From CAVALG01 sp963630555 (lineage in GTDB: Bacteria; Bacillota; Clostridia; Oscillospirales; Acutalibacteraceae), in contig CAVGND010000006.1 in assembly GCA_963630555.1 (NCBI GenBank), positions 1 to 64,000 of the forward strand: a DNA stretch of 64,000 nt, given 5' to 3'. Positions within the stretch are counted from its first letter, which is position 1; every line of letters begins with the position of its first letter. Under the pieces are notes generated by a model. The model was not told the DNA's origin, did not search any database, and saw only the letters and a program-made list of their open reading frames with translations. The position numbers and the translations under genes were made by a program. Shown one piece after another: positions 34,617-42,101 of this stretch.

Positions 34617-35261
34617 ATGCTACAGAAAGAATTAGCCAAACGGCTCAGGGCTCGGTACGACACCAAGATAGATAGCAGCGGATGGCTGGAGGTATCCTCG
34701 GACGGCATCCCCCTCTGCCGGATAAAATACAACGGTCAGTATTTGAGCAACGCCGACCAAAACCTCTCCGATGAATACCGCAGTAAAATTGCAGACATTC
34801 AGGATGAGATTTCTACGGTGCGGGAATATGTCGGGCTCTACGAACACGCACCGCAAATGCAGGCTGCCGATGTCTCCGATTACAGACAGCTCGCCTCTTT
34901 CGGAGATACCGTGTTGGCGGCAACCTACAGCGAAAAAAACGGCTTTATGTTCTGCACATGGAAACAGAATGCAGACGGCGATTCGGTGTTTTGGGGAGAT
35001 TACTCGCCGAACTATGAATATGTCAAGGAAGCCTTTGCCGTGCGCTCCGGTCTCGTCAGCAAACACCGACTGTTCTCAGAAAAAGAATCGGCAGACCTTT
35101 GTCGCTGTGTGGACTTTGCCAAGGCCAACTGCGAAACGCTGACCTATGAGCAGGAACGGCAGCTCGGCAAGCTCCAAGAAAAGATCATGGATGGATACCC
35201 CTCCCTCGAAGCCGAGCCGCCAACCTTTGAACAGGAATCAGCACCACAACAGAATATGTAA
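34617..35261 (+). CDS. Island protein of unknown function
   Basis: This 214-residue soluble, acidic protein is unrecognised beyond a resemblance to accessory proteins in Clostridia integrative elements. It has no signal peptide or membrane segment. A helical region at about 45-75 and 150-190 (EKESADLCRCVDFAKANCET) surrounds a central beta-rich part with FMFCTWKQNADGDSVFWGDY. RBS AAGGAGAAAACAG precedes the ATG, and a strong terminator follows at 35274-35306. Confidence 0.7.
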   Translation: MLQKELAKRLRARYDTKIDSSGWLEVSSDGIPLCRIKYNGQYLSNADQNLSDEYRSKIADIQDEISTVREYVGLYEHAPQMQAADVSDYRQLASFGDTVLAATYSEKNGFMFCTWKQNADGDSVFWGDYSPNYEYVKEAFAVRSGLVSKHRLFSEKESADLCRCVDFAKANCETLTYEQERQLGKLQEKIMDGYPSLEAEPPTFEQESAPQQNM

Positions 35262-35273
35262 TACTATCAATCG

Positions 35274-35306
35274 CCCTCCGGTCACACAAAAACCGGAGGG
35301 CTTTTT
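35274..35306 (+). terminator. Rho-independent terminator
   Basis: CCCTCCGGT (35274-35282) pairs with ACCGGAGGG (35292-35300), followed by CTTTTT. Confidence 0.88.
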
Positions 35307-35332
35307 CTATTTCACAGCAAGGAGAAAAGTCA

Positions 35333-35917
35333 ATGACCATATTTTCAGAACGACCATACACGCGCCGCATCGAACGGCTCATGACCGCCATACCGAACTT
35401 CAAACCAAGGGGTGTGGGCTTCCGTTTTACCGAAACGCAAACGGTCATCGCCGTAACAGCAGCCACACCCTCTGAACTGCTGACAGCCACCATGCAACAG
35501 ATACGCTGTCCGCCCTTTCAAAAAAGATTTACCGAATATATCGAAAGCGAGGAAACGCCTATGACCTACCTTAATGAAAAACACCGGGCAAGATTTGCGC
35601 TTGCCGCAAGGAATGTACACAGAGAGAATTACGCATTGCTTTCGGCTCTGTATCTGCTCACCGCCGACCCAAGACTGTGGAACTGCTGCAAGCACCATGT
35701 ACACAGCGGCTGTGTGTTTTTTGAGAATATCAAGCTCAACAACTGCACCGAGAGAGCCTATACCCTCTACTGTGCGGCAAAGGATTTGACGCTCGGCACA
35801 AAGCACATTACCGTGTCGGATCTGTCGGACGCCGACCTTGTTCCGCCTATGCTGTTTCGGACTATCTGCAACGCTATGGCGATTCGCAGATTCGGACTCG
35901 CAGCCATCAAATCATAA
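35333..35917 (+). CDS. Island protein with C-terminal DUF6075-like domain
   Basis: This 194-residue protein has an N-terminal part of about 75 residues with no recognised domain and a C-terminal part starting MTYLNEKHRARFALAARN. That part resembles a small domain (DUF6075-like, by memory) found in mobile elements of gut Clostridia. An internal ATG at 35561 is preceded by GAGGAAACGCCT, so the C-terminal domain may also be made alone. The ATG at 35333 follows AAGGAGAAAAGTCA. Function unknown. Confidence 0.65.
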   Translation: MTIFSERPYTRRIERLMTAIPNFKPRGVGFRFTETQTVIAVTAATPSELLTATMQQIRCPPFQKRFTEYIESEETPMTYLNEKHRARFALAARNVHRENYALLSALYLLTADPRLWNCCKHHVHSGCVFFENIKLNNCTERAYTLYCAAKDLTLGTKHITVSDLSDADLVPPMLFRTICNAMAIRRFGLAAIKS

Positions 35918-35929
35918 GGAGTGTGCAAT

Positions 35930-36784
35930 ATGATTACCGCTATTATCCGCAATAAAGAAAATACCCTCGTTCTCGAACTGCCTCACAGTATCTATGACAT
36001 CTATGACAAACTGCGTTCCATCGGCATTCAGCAGCCACCGAAACGGATTCCGCTGACCGACAATGAGGATGAGGACATCGGCGTAAAGCTGTTTAGCGAG
36101 AGTGACTTCGGTCAGCATCTGCTCCTAACGCTGAACGAGAAAAACTCCATCGCAGACGCCAATATGCTGACATTTGTCGTGTTGGCAGCCGATACAGACA
36201 TCAAAGAGGAACTTGAACAGAATGTCCTCCACGACCAATACGGCTCGATGGACGAAGTAATTTCCGCCGTCCGCCAAATGACGCAGGATGCCGGTCCCGT
36301 AAAGGCTGTGTTCTTCTGCCCGCTCGTCGGTAATATCGACGAGGGCGACGGAGATATGTTCACGGTCGGAGATTCCTACCTTGCCGACAGCGCAGATGAA
36401 ATCAACGACGCATTAAAGGAATACACCGCCAATGACGAAAACGATATGGCAGCCTACTATAACGAGGATGACGGCGTGAGCGAAAAGCTGACCTCGGCTG
36501 TATGGTCGGTGGAACTGCACGGCGGCAGGCTGTTCGGACGAATTGATTGCAGTCTCAAAGAAGCTCTCACGGCAGAGGAAACGGAAGCGCTTCGGGATTG
36601 GCTCACGGGGCAGTGTTCGGACGGCCTCGGCGAAGGTTTCGAGCAGCAGCCCATTGATACGATGGACGGCAAGCTGTTCGTCTCGTTCTGGAACAGCGGC
36701 GATGACTACGCCATGATGACCGAGAACGAGTTTGACGAATATCTGCAAAATACCGAAACACAGACGGGAGGGATGCAGATATGA
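35930..36784 (+). CDS. Acidic island protein of unknown function
   Basis: This 284-residue, strongly acidic protein has no membrane segment. Two parts can be seen: residues about 1-165, rich in LPHSIYDIYDKLRSIGIQ-like helices, and a C-terminal domain (about 185-275) containing LRDWLTGQCSDGLGEGFEQQ, reminiscent of domains next to antirestriction genes in integrative elements. That link is from memory and unproven. I start at the ATG at 35930 because AAGGAG lies 8 nt before it; the in-frame GTG at 35921 overlaps the site. The DUF4314-like gene follows within 50 bp. Confidence 0.65.
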   Translation: MITAIIRNKENTLVLELPHSIYDIYDKLRSIGIQQPPKRIPLTDNEDEDIGVKLFSESDFGQHLLLTLNEKNSIADANMLTFVVLAADTDIKEELEQNVLHDQYGSMDEVISAVRQMTQDAGPVKAVFFCPLVGNIDEGDGDMFTVGDSYLADSADEINDALKEYTANDENDMAAYYNEDDGVSEKLTSAVWSVELHGGRLFGRIDCSLKEALTAEETEALRDWLTGQCSDGLGEGFEQQPIDTMDGKLFVSFWNSGDDYAMMTENEFDEYLQNTETQTGGMQI

Positions 36785-36833
36785 TTGTAAAACCGCAGAG
36801 CAATAAACTTTGAATTACACGGAGGTAAATACG

Positions 36834-37136
36834 ATGAACGAATATGATCGTCTGTACAGACAGGCACAGCGATATAAAGAACTCTATCCCAAAGGAACTC
36901 GCATCCTGCTTCTGCACATGGGCAACGATCCCCGACCTGTTGAGGACAATATGCGCGGCACGGTAATAGCTGTGGATGATATGTCCGCCGTTCACTGCAA
37001 ATTCGATAACGGCAGGCAGCTTGGCATCATCCCCGGTGAGGACTCTTTCCGCAAGCTCACCGATGAGGAAATTGCCGAGGAACAGGCCGACAGCGAGGAC
37101 ATGGACGAGGGCAACGGCCCCGTCATGGGAATGTAG
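36834..37136 (+). CDS. DUF4314-family island protein
   Basis: This 100-residue protein has the DUF4314 pattern: YPKGTRILLLHMGNDP, RGTVIAVDDMSAVHCKFDNG and LGIIPGEDSFRKL, a small beta-barrel-like fold, followed by an acidic tail. The family occurs mainly in integrative and conjugative elements of Clostridia; its molecular role is unknown. ATG at 36834 follows GGAGGTAAATACG. The next small gene starts 11 bp after the stop. Confidence 0.8.
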   Translation: MNEYDRLYRQAQRYKELYPKGTRILLLHMGNDPRPVEDNMRGTVIAVDDMSAVHCKFDNGRQLGIIPGEDSFRKLTDEEIAEEQADSEDMDEGNGPVMGM

Positions 37137-37147
37137 GAGGTTGCCTA

Positions 37148-37273
37148 TTGGAATACGATATTCTTATACCGCAGCCGCAGGCAGATATGCTGCTTCGGGA
37201 AGCCGCTGAGCGTGAAGTGTCGGCAGAGGAACTGCTTGCGGAGATCATCAAAAAATATTCAAAAAATATATAG
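37148..37273 (+). CDS. 41-residue island protein with TTG start
   Basis: AGGAGG at 37135-37140 is followed 7 nt later by TTG, giving MEYDILIPQPQADML... and ending at a TAG at 37271-37273. The protein is mostly one acidic amphipathic helix (REAAEREVSAEELLAEIIKK), which resembles half of a ribbon-helix-helix protein. The next gene begins 15 bp later and contains ribbon-helix-helix-like segments. The short length makes the call tentative. Confidence 0.5.
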   Translation: MEYDILIPQPQADMLLREAAEREVSAEELLAEIIKKYSKNI

Positions 37274-37288
37274 AAAGGAACGAACGCA

Positions 37289-37774
37289 ATGGCAGATGAC
37301 AAGAAAGGAATCACCGTAAAAATCGACGCCGACCTTCATGCCGAAATCAAGGAATACCTCGAACGGCATGAAGGGATGACAATGGCTGAGTTTATCACCC
37401 TTGCGGTGGACGATGAACTCCATCCGAAAATACAACAGAAAGAAGGAAATAACATGGGCAATATGAGAACTATGGCATTTCAGGTGCCGGAGGAACTGTT
37501 TCAGAGAATCAAGGACTATCTGCACCGCAACAATATGAGTCAGAAAGAATTCGTCCTCGGTCTCATCGAAACCGAGCTTGACCGGGAGCAGGCCGAGCGT
37601 GAGAGCCAAATTGAGGCCGAAAGCCCCACAGAGGACTCCTACGAGGAAACGGACGAGGAAGCCGCAGAAAACGGCTTTGAGGGCGAATATGAGGGCGACA
37701 GCGACGCCGCAGACGAAACCGATGAGGAAACCGAGGATGAGGACGAATCCGAGGGCTTCGGTATGACGATGTAA
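37289..37774 (+). CDS. Double ribbon-helix-helix-like island protein with acidic tail
   Basis: This 161-residue protein has two consecutive ribbon-helix-helix-like segments. Residues about 5-45 read ITVKIDADLHAEIKEYLE, and residues 57-105 read MAFQVPEELFQRIKDYLHRN. The tail of about 55 residues is almost entirely Asp and Glu. The first part probably dimerises and may bind DNA near the element's origin, as accessory transfer proteins do; that is an inference. An internal ATG at 37455, preceded by GAAGGAAATAAC, could yield the second segment alone. RBS AAAGGAACG. Confidence 0.7.
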   Translation: MADDKKGITVKIDADLHAEIKEYLERHEGMTMAEFITLAVDDELHPKIQQKEGNNMGNMRTMAFQVPEELFQRIKDYLHRNNMSQKEFVLGLIETELDREQAERESQIEAESPTEDSYEETDEEAAENGFEGEYEGDSDAADETDEETEDEDESEGFGMTM

Positions 37775-37821
37775 GGAAAGCGAGGCGGAACAGAAAAAGA
37801 ACAAATCAGGTCGGATGACCT

Positions 37822-38244
37822 ATGCCGATCAGATTTTTGGATATGTTCGCAGGAATCGGCGGCTTCCGGTCGGGGCTTGAACGACTCGGCGGTTTTGAAT
37901 GCGTCGGCTACTGCGAGATAGACAAATATGCAAAGCAGGCGTATGACGCCATGTACCCAACGAAAGGAGAGTTATATTTTGCAGACGCAAGAAAAATTGA
38001 CCCGACCGCGCTGCCGGATATCGACCTTATTTGCGGCGGTTTTCCCTGTCAGTCTTTCAGTATCGCAGGACTCCGCAGAGGATTCCAAGATGACACAAGA
38101 GGCACTCTCTTTTTTGAGATCGCCCGCATTGCCGCCGTTAAAAGACCACCTTTTCTGCTGCTTGAAAATGTTCCCGGCTTGCTGTCGCATGACCAAGGCA
38201 GGACTTTTGCGACCATCCTCGGTGCGTTGGATGAACTGGGGTAA
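37822..38244 (+). pseudogene. Truncated DNA (cytosine-5-)-methyltransferase
   Basis: The 140-residue frame holds the N-terminal half of a C5-MTase: motif I DMFAGIGGFRSGL (about 6-18), motif IV GGFPCQSFSIAG with the catalytic Pro-Cys (about 73-84) and motif VI LLLENVPGLL (about 112-121). It stops right after LDELG, before the motif VIII and target-recognition regions. The stop arises where the sequence joins the reverse-oriented recombinase remnant at about 38243. Full enzymes have 300-400 residues. It is unlikely to be active. Confidence 0.85.
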
Positions 38245-38584
38245 AACGAACATTATGATCCGGGAAATAGATGTCCGTGTATTGCCCGACGGTAACATAG
38301 TCACGCCCAAGTCGGGATAGATCCTTGACGATAACCGTGGATACATAGCCCATTTCTATATCGTCAAGCATTGCCTGAAAGCCGGGACGATCAAACCGAG
38401 TGCCCGTGATACCGTCATCCACATAAAAACGAGTGTTGGAAAATCCGTTTTCTTTGGCATACTTCGTGAGCATTTTGCGCTGATTGACAATGGAGTTGCT
38501 GTCGCCGTCCCCACCGTCGTCACGGGACAGACGGCAATAAAGCGCCGTTATCCCTGTTTGTTCATTTTTCTTTTTCGACTGCAT
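38243..38584 (-). pseudogene. Truncated serine recombinase (N-terminal catalytic part)
   Basis: The minus-strand frame starts at an ATG at 38584 (GGAGGACTT before it) and reads a resolvase domain: ALYCRLSRDDG with the catalytic Ser, SNSIVNQRKML, GFSNTRFYVDDGITGTRFDR and VKDLSRLGRDYVTVGQY. After YFPDHNVRF the frame leaves the family and runs antisense into the methyltransferase remnant. Large serine recombinases have about 500 residues, so roughly four fifths are missing. A separate C-terminal scrap lies at 39214-39321. Confidence 0.85.
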
Positions 38585-38820
38585 AAGTCCTCCTTCCCGG
38601 CAGTCGAACACACATATTCCGCTGCCATTTTATCGCTGAAAATTTCTCCGGTCAAATCTGTGAAATCACCGGTGATCGTCCGTTCAAAGCGGTTTTTAAT
38701 TGTTACGCCGGATATTTTCGGCTGAAACTCAGAAAACACCGTAAAGGTCACATTGCCGATTTTGTATTCGTGCGAATTGCCGTCGGATATGCCGACGATC
38801 CAATTTGTTTGATTTTTCAT
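38548..38820 (-). CDS. Small protein upstream of the recombinase
   Basis: This 90-residue protein, with AAGGAGGACTGAATA before its ATG, overlaps the recombinase start by 37 nt. Small TnpW-type proteins are known in this position upstream of serine recombinases in Clostridia elements. The sequence HEYKIGNVTFTVFSEF followed by IKNRFERTI is compatible with that group. The similarity is weak, so the name is not given. It appears intact while its neighbours are broken. Confidence 0.55.
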   Translation of the reverse strand: MKNQTNWIVGISDGNSHEYKIGNVTFTVFSEFQPKISGVTIKNRFERTITGDFTDLTGEIFSDKMAAEYVCSTAGKEDLCSRKRKMNKQG

Positions 38821-38833
38821 TATTCAGTCCTCC

Positions 38834-39211
38834 TTACCTTTCGTTCCGATTACACTGACGGATTAAGAATTTACGGTAATGCTCGCATGCTTTGATAATA
38901 AAATCCTCAAGCTGTTTCGCATCGGCGTTCGGTGCGTATTTTCGTAGTTTTTCGGTTGGGATTTTAATGGTTTCCCTCTGATTTGCTTTTTCACGGGAGA
39001 GAATTTCGCTAATATTCTCAGCCGTGAGTTGCCCGTCCTGATACCTCTTTTTCATTTCAACGGCTTGTGCATAGGACGGTGTGCAATCGTTCATTTCGCA
39101 TTGCTCCAAGACGGCGTACTGTTCTTCGTCGCCGAGGTAAGACAAGGTCTCGCCGACCATAAGCGCAATTTTGCCCTCGTCCATCAGGACAAGCAGTTCG
39201 GGGATAAGGTG
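38834..39211 (-). pseudogene. ParB-like protein, C-terminal fragment
   Basis: The minus-strand frame reads IRLTHLIPELLVLMDEGKIA and then a helical region, as in the middle and C terminus of element-encoded ParB/RepB proteins. The N-terminal nuclease-like and part of the HTH region are missing. Upstream, the frame passes into the recombinase C-terminal scrap at about 39212. An ATG at 39184 could start a shorter product of 116 residues. It probably no longer functions in partition or replication. Confidence 0.6.
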
Positions 39212-39213
39212 GG

Positions 39214-39321
39214 TTAAGCGGATACAGCAACACCTTGCCGTGTTTCTGCAACATAATGCTCCGTTAGCGGTGCTTCCGGAATGTCAATATAGCCCACGAA
39301 ACGGTAATGAATCACAATTTT
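39214..39321 (-). pseudogene. Serine recombinase, C-terminal scrap
   Basis: A 35-codon stretch, with a stop just before it (39322-39324), reads IHYRFVGYIDIPEAPLTEHY and then ends at TAA 39214-39216. This matches the extreme C terminus of TnpX-type recombinases in Clostridia elements (the YRFVG-I-D/E-LPE block). Sequence from 39325 to 39528 holds nothing I recognise. Confidence 0.6.
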
Positions 39322-39528
39322 TTACCTGCTATATAGCCGCAGTCCGGAATACGGCTTTTGAGCGTAGGTGTGTGCGGGTTTTCAGCTATCTGTGCGGAAC
39401 TTTTGCACATAAAGGCGGTTAGGCTTACCCTTGCCTTGTCGTTTGCGGATATATTGTTTTACAACAATAATACGAGGGCTTAACGGTTTGTGCAAATATA
39501 CGGTTCTTTATAAATGCAAATTTTAGTG

Positions 39529-40260
39529 TCAGCGTTCCTGTTCTTTCTTTTTCCTGCGTTTTAGGTTTTCCAAAATGGTGTTCATGTTTTCCGTGTTCGT
39601 AACCTTTGGATACTCTGCTTCAAATTGCACCAAAAGATCTTTTGAACGCTTTTCCTCGTCACTGACCGCCTGATACGCCTTTTCATAGTTGCCGTTTTTC
39701 ATTGTTTCCTCAATGAACGATACGGAATCATCGGGGATATTATCCCAACCTCCATACAAATTACATACGGCACGGTCAATATCTTCCATTGTCAGCGGAG
39801 TGCCACGCTTTTCGTGCTCATACAGAATACCGATAATATCGGACAAGTCCTTTTTGTACTTTCGACCGGAGCAGAGCTTCATTGCAACAAGGTATTCCGC
39901 TGAAACTGTACGGACATTTAATACGTTGGCAAATTGCCTGTATCTTACGGAGAACTCATTGAGTTTTGGCGTATAGGAGTTGGTATTCATAAAATCAGTG
40001 TTGAGCCAACCGTTTGGAAGATTGTATTTATCCCCCACACAGTTAATGGCATCTTTCATAGAAGATACGGCGTGAATAACGGCATCCACATCGGTGGTCA
40101 TATCCCGAAAACCGTAATTGGCTATGATGGCTGCTCCGCCGATCAGTATAATTTCGGCAGGCATACCCTTACCGTTAAGACTGCGGTATTCTTTGCCAAG
40201 TTCTTTCAGGTATTCATCGAGATTATCTTTGGTAAAATAATTGGTGTTTTCAGACAACAT
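39529..40260 (-). CDS. Nucleotidyltransferase (toxin-like, DUF6036/AbiEii-type)
   Basis: This 243-residue protein has a polymerase-beta-type nucleotidyltransferase core: IILIGGAAIIANYGF (about 38-52) then the metal-binding TTDVDAVI (about 55-62). A helical C-terminal half with a basic end (RRKKKEQER) follows. Such domains, with an HTH partner, form toxin-antitoxin or abortive-infection pairs, in which the transferase adds nucleotides to tRNA or other targets. Start at 40260 overlaps the HTH gene by 11 nt, so translation is coupled. Which target it modifies is unknown. Confidence 0.72.
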   Translation of the reverse strand: MLSENTNYFTKDNLDEYLKELGKEYRSLNGKGMPAEIILIGGAAIIANYGFRDMTTDVDAVIHAVSSMKDAINCVGDKYNLPNGWLNTDFMNTNSYTPKLNEFSVRYRQFANVLNVRTVSAEYLVAMKLCSGRKYKKDLSDIIGILYEHEKRGTPLTMEDIDRAVCNLYGGWDNIPDDSVSFIEETMKNGNYEKAYQAVSDEEKRSKDLLVQFEAEYPKVTNTENMNTILENLKRRKKKEQER

Positions 40261-40819
40261 TTCTAACCTCACTCTCCACGATATTAAATCGCATAAATTC
40301 AGGGATAGCCTCTGCTTTGGCTCTTTTCTTTGCTTCGTCGCTGTTTGTCATAACTGCCGCAGCGATAATGCTTGAAGGGTAGAGTACATCTTGCAGAGAT
40401 TGTCTGCGAAGGTCACTGTAATCCTCACATATAGGGACATTGTTAATGCGGCTTATATAATCAAGCATTGCAAGAAGATAAAAGCTTTCGGGATACCACT
40501 TTCGATTATAATACTCACGGATCTTATTTTTTTCCAGGGTGTCGATAATGAAGTCTATGTCGCCAAGTGCTTTTAATTGATGACAGACATTGCTCTTATA
40601 CAACTCAAAACTACATCGTTTTTCAAAATATGGGGAAAGCAGATCCTCCATCGTAATATTCAGTTCTTTGGACAGTTTGTACACCGTTTCAGCGCTGCAT
40701 TTTTCAAGCTGCGCCTTGCCGCTTAAAATATCTGTCAGCGTTGTATAAGGAATTCCGCTGTTTTTGGATAATCTATACTTTGAGATATTACGGTTTGACA
40801 TAATTTCGTTTATCATCAT
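40250..40819 (-). CDS. XRE-type HTH protein with helical C-terminal domain (antitoxin-like)
   Basis: This 189-residue protein has an N-terminal XRE helix-turn-helix (about 4-55, SKYRLSKNSGIPYTTLTDIL) and a C-terminal helical domain of about 120 residues that may hold the toxin. It starts at the ATG at 40819, 6 nt after AGGTAGGTG; the GTG at 40828 is inside that site. It is first of a two-gene operon with a promoter at 40844-40872. The HTH domain suggests autoregulation. Confidence 0.75.
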   Translation of the reverse strand: MMINEIMSNRNISKYRLSKNSGIPYTTLTDILSGKAQLEKCSAETVYKLSKELNITMEDLLSPYFEKRCSFELYKSNVCHQLKALGDIDFIIDTLEKNKIREYYNRKWYPESFYLLAMLDYISRINNVPICEDYSDLRRQSLQDVLYPSSIIAAAVMTNSDEAKKRAKAEAIPEFMRFNIVESEVRNVV

Positions 40820-40843
40820 TAAAATCACCTACCTGCTAAATAT

Positions 40844-40872
40844 ATTGTAGCGGTCAACCGTGATATTGTCAA
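40844..40872 (-). promoter_or_regulatory. Sigma-A promoter of the HTH-nucleotidyltransferase pair
   Basis: Minus strand TTGACA (40867-40872), 17-bp spacer, TACAAT (40844-40849). The spacer also contains GGTTGACC, a short palindrome that could be an operator for the HTH protein. Confidence 0.75.
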
Positions 40873-41395
40873 TAGTTTCTCCGAAAGTTTTGATTTTTAT
40901 TCAAAAAGCATAACAGGGGTGTTAGGGGCTTGCCCCTAAAGAGCAAGCGGCGAACAGCCGCTTTGAGGGGGAACTTGCCGTACAAGTTCCCTGCTTGCTA
41001 TACCGTGAGACGCACCCCGCAGGGCATAAAGAAAAGCGGCTGTCAGATACCGAGATTTCAGCGTATTTCTGCGCTGCACGATACCGAAAACCGCTTTTTT
41101 GCTACTTGGCAAAGACGAAAACGGCAAGCCTGTGAAGCTGCTGCGCAAAAGCAAAGCCTACATAGACCTTGCCGCCGAGCATATCCGACGTTTTTGGCGC
41201 GGCCTTCTTTGCGGTATTCGGTGCGGCAATCGGTTCGTGCGGAATTCCAGGCACCGCCCTTGACGCCAAGAGCGAATATGCCGTAGCAACAATTGTTTTA
41301 ATCTTCATCAAATCAACCTCTTTCAAATAAATTGGTAAAAGTTCGAGTATCGCCCTTTTACAATTCTATGGTAAAAGATTATCCTCAACCGTGGT
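40873..41395. other. Island remnants with short coding scraps
   Basis: No intact gene is seen. Plus-strand positions about 41100-41190 read LGKDENGKPVKLLRKSKAYI in one frame. Positions about 41186-41326 read SDVFGAAFFAVFGAAIG in another frame. On the minus strand a frame from 41308 to 41102 starts MKIKTIVATAYSLL after GAGGTTGATTTG. All overlap each other and none is a recognised family, so they are probably pieces of element genes. The rest consists of GC-rich inverted motifs near 40925-40985. Confidence 0.4.
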
Positions 41396-41433
41396 TCAAA
41401 AAACAGGCGTGTGAGAAAAAATTCTCACACGCC
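41396..41433 (-). terminator. Strong terminator of the hydrolase remnant
   Basis: GGCGTGTGAGAA and its complement (41405-41433) form a 12-bp perfect stem. Read on the minus strand it is followed by TGTTTTTTG. Confidence 0.85.
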
Positions 41434-41446
41434 TTGTTAAGCCGTA

Positions 41447-41717
41447 TCAGCCGCCGATCAGCCAACCGATAAGATCAATATTGGTATCGAGGAAGGTCAG
41501 GCTCGGCACGGAAAAATGATCTGCACCGTCAAACACGGTGATCTCGGCACTGCCGCCCGCTGCTTTCAACGCTGCGATAACCTCCTTTGAGGAATCCGGC
41601 GGCACAATGGTATCTGCCGAGCCGACAAAGGCTCGGACGGGTATGTTTTTCAGCTTGCCGACGATATCGGGTGTATTGCGGATGCTCTTTGCTATACCGT
41701 AAATCTTTAAAAAACAC
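41447..41717 (-). pseudogene. Alpha/beta hydrolase, C-terminal fragment
   Basis: About 80 residues on the minus strand read IRNTPDIVGKLKNIPVRAFV, then GSADTIVPPDSSKEVIAAL with the acidic catalytic residue, and FDGADHFSV with the catalytic His. This is the end of a prolyl-oligopeptidase or dienelactone-hydrolase-type alpha/beta hydrolase. The nucleophile region is missing: upstream the sequence becomes the rpmG promoter and leader at about 41718. A longer open frame through the leader is chance. The native terminator is still present downstream. Confidence 0.75.
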
Positions 41718-41746
41718 TTGACCGAATGCTGCCGCTGTGGTATAAT
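41718..41746 (+). promoter_or_regulatory. Sigma-A promoter of the rpmG-secE-nusG operon
   Basis: TTGACC (41718-41723), 17-bp spacer, TATAAT (41741-41746). The transcript would carry a leader of about 185 nt (to 41938) before rpmG. This contains no recognised riboswitch. Confidence 0.85.
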
Positions 41747-41938
41747 AATTTTACCTCTGCGAGGCTGTAAGCGGTCGCTTAACGCCTTTTCCGGATGTTC
41801 ATTACCATATGTGGGATTGCGCTTTATTTCGGGCGCTACATATAGTGCTCTGAATGCCTGCACGGTGTCCGGTATCGAGGGAGGCTGAGGTTCGCCGTAA
41901 GCGAACAAATCTATTTCCGTAAAACGGGAGGTGCCGTT

Positions 41939-42088
41939 ATGAGAGTAAAAATTACATTGGCTTGCTCGGAATGCAAGCAACGCAACTACAACACAATGAA
42001 AAACAAGAAAAATGATCCCGACAGACTTGAGATGAACAAGTACTGCAGATTCTGTAAGAAGCATACGCTTCACAAGGAAACGAAGTAA
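41939..42088 (+). CDS. rpmG: 50S ribosomal protein L33
   Basis: This 49-residue protein, which is short, begins MRVKITLACSECKQRNY and ends FCKKHTLHKETK. It has the two CxxC pairs (C9/C12 and C35/C38) of zinc-binding L33. GGGAGGTGCCGTT precedes the ATG. It is followed 13 bp later by secE, the usual order in Firmicutes. L33 sits at the large-subunit E-site region. Confidence 0.96.
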   Translation: MRVKITLACSECKQRNYNTMKNKKNDPDRLEMNKYCRFCKKHTLHKETK

Positions 42089-42101
42089 GGAGGGGGAAAA
42101 T

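Larger units (their letters stand above)
34541..41717. mobile_element. Decayed mobile island (ICE-like remnant)
   Basis: This block is bounded on the left by the repeat after tRNA-Leu and on the right by the rpmG promoter. Small ICE-type genes run on the plus strand (34.6-37.8 kb). Broken methyltransferase, serine recombinase and ParB genes follow (37.8-39.3 kb). An HTH/nucleotidyltransferase pair (39.5-40.8 kb) and a hydrolase fragment (41.4-41.7 kb) end it. Codon and base choice at 34.6-38.2 kb (many CTC, ATC and GCC codons) differ from the flanks. No complete integrase, relaxase or conjugation gene is left, so it is probably immobile. The exact ends and any att sites are not established. 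Confidence 0.7.
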
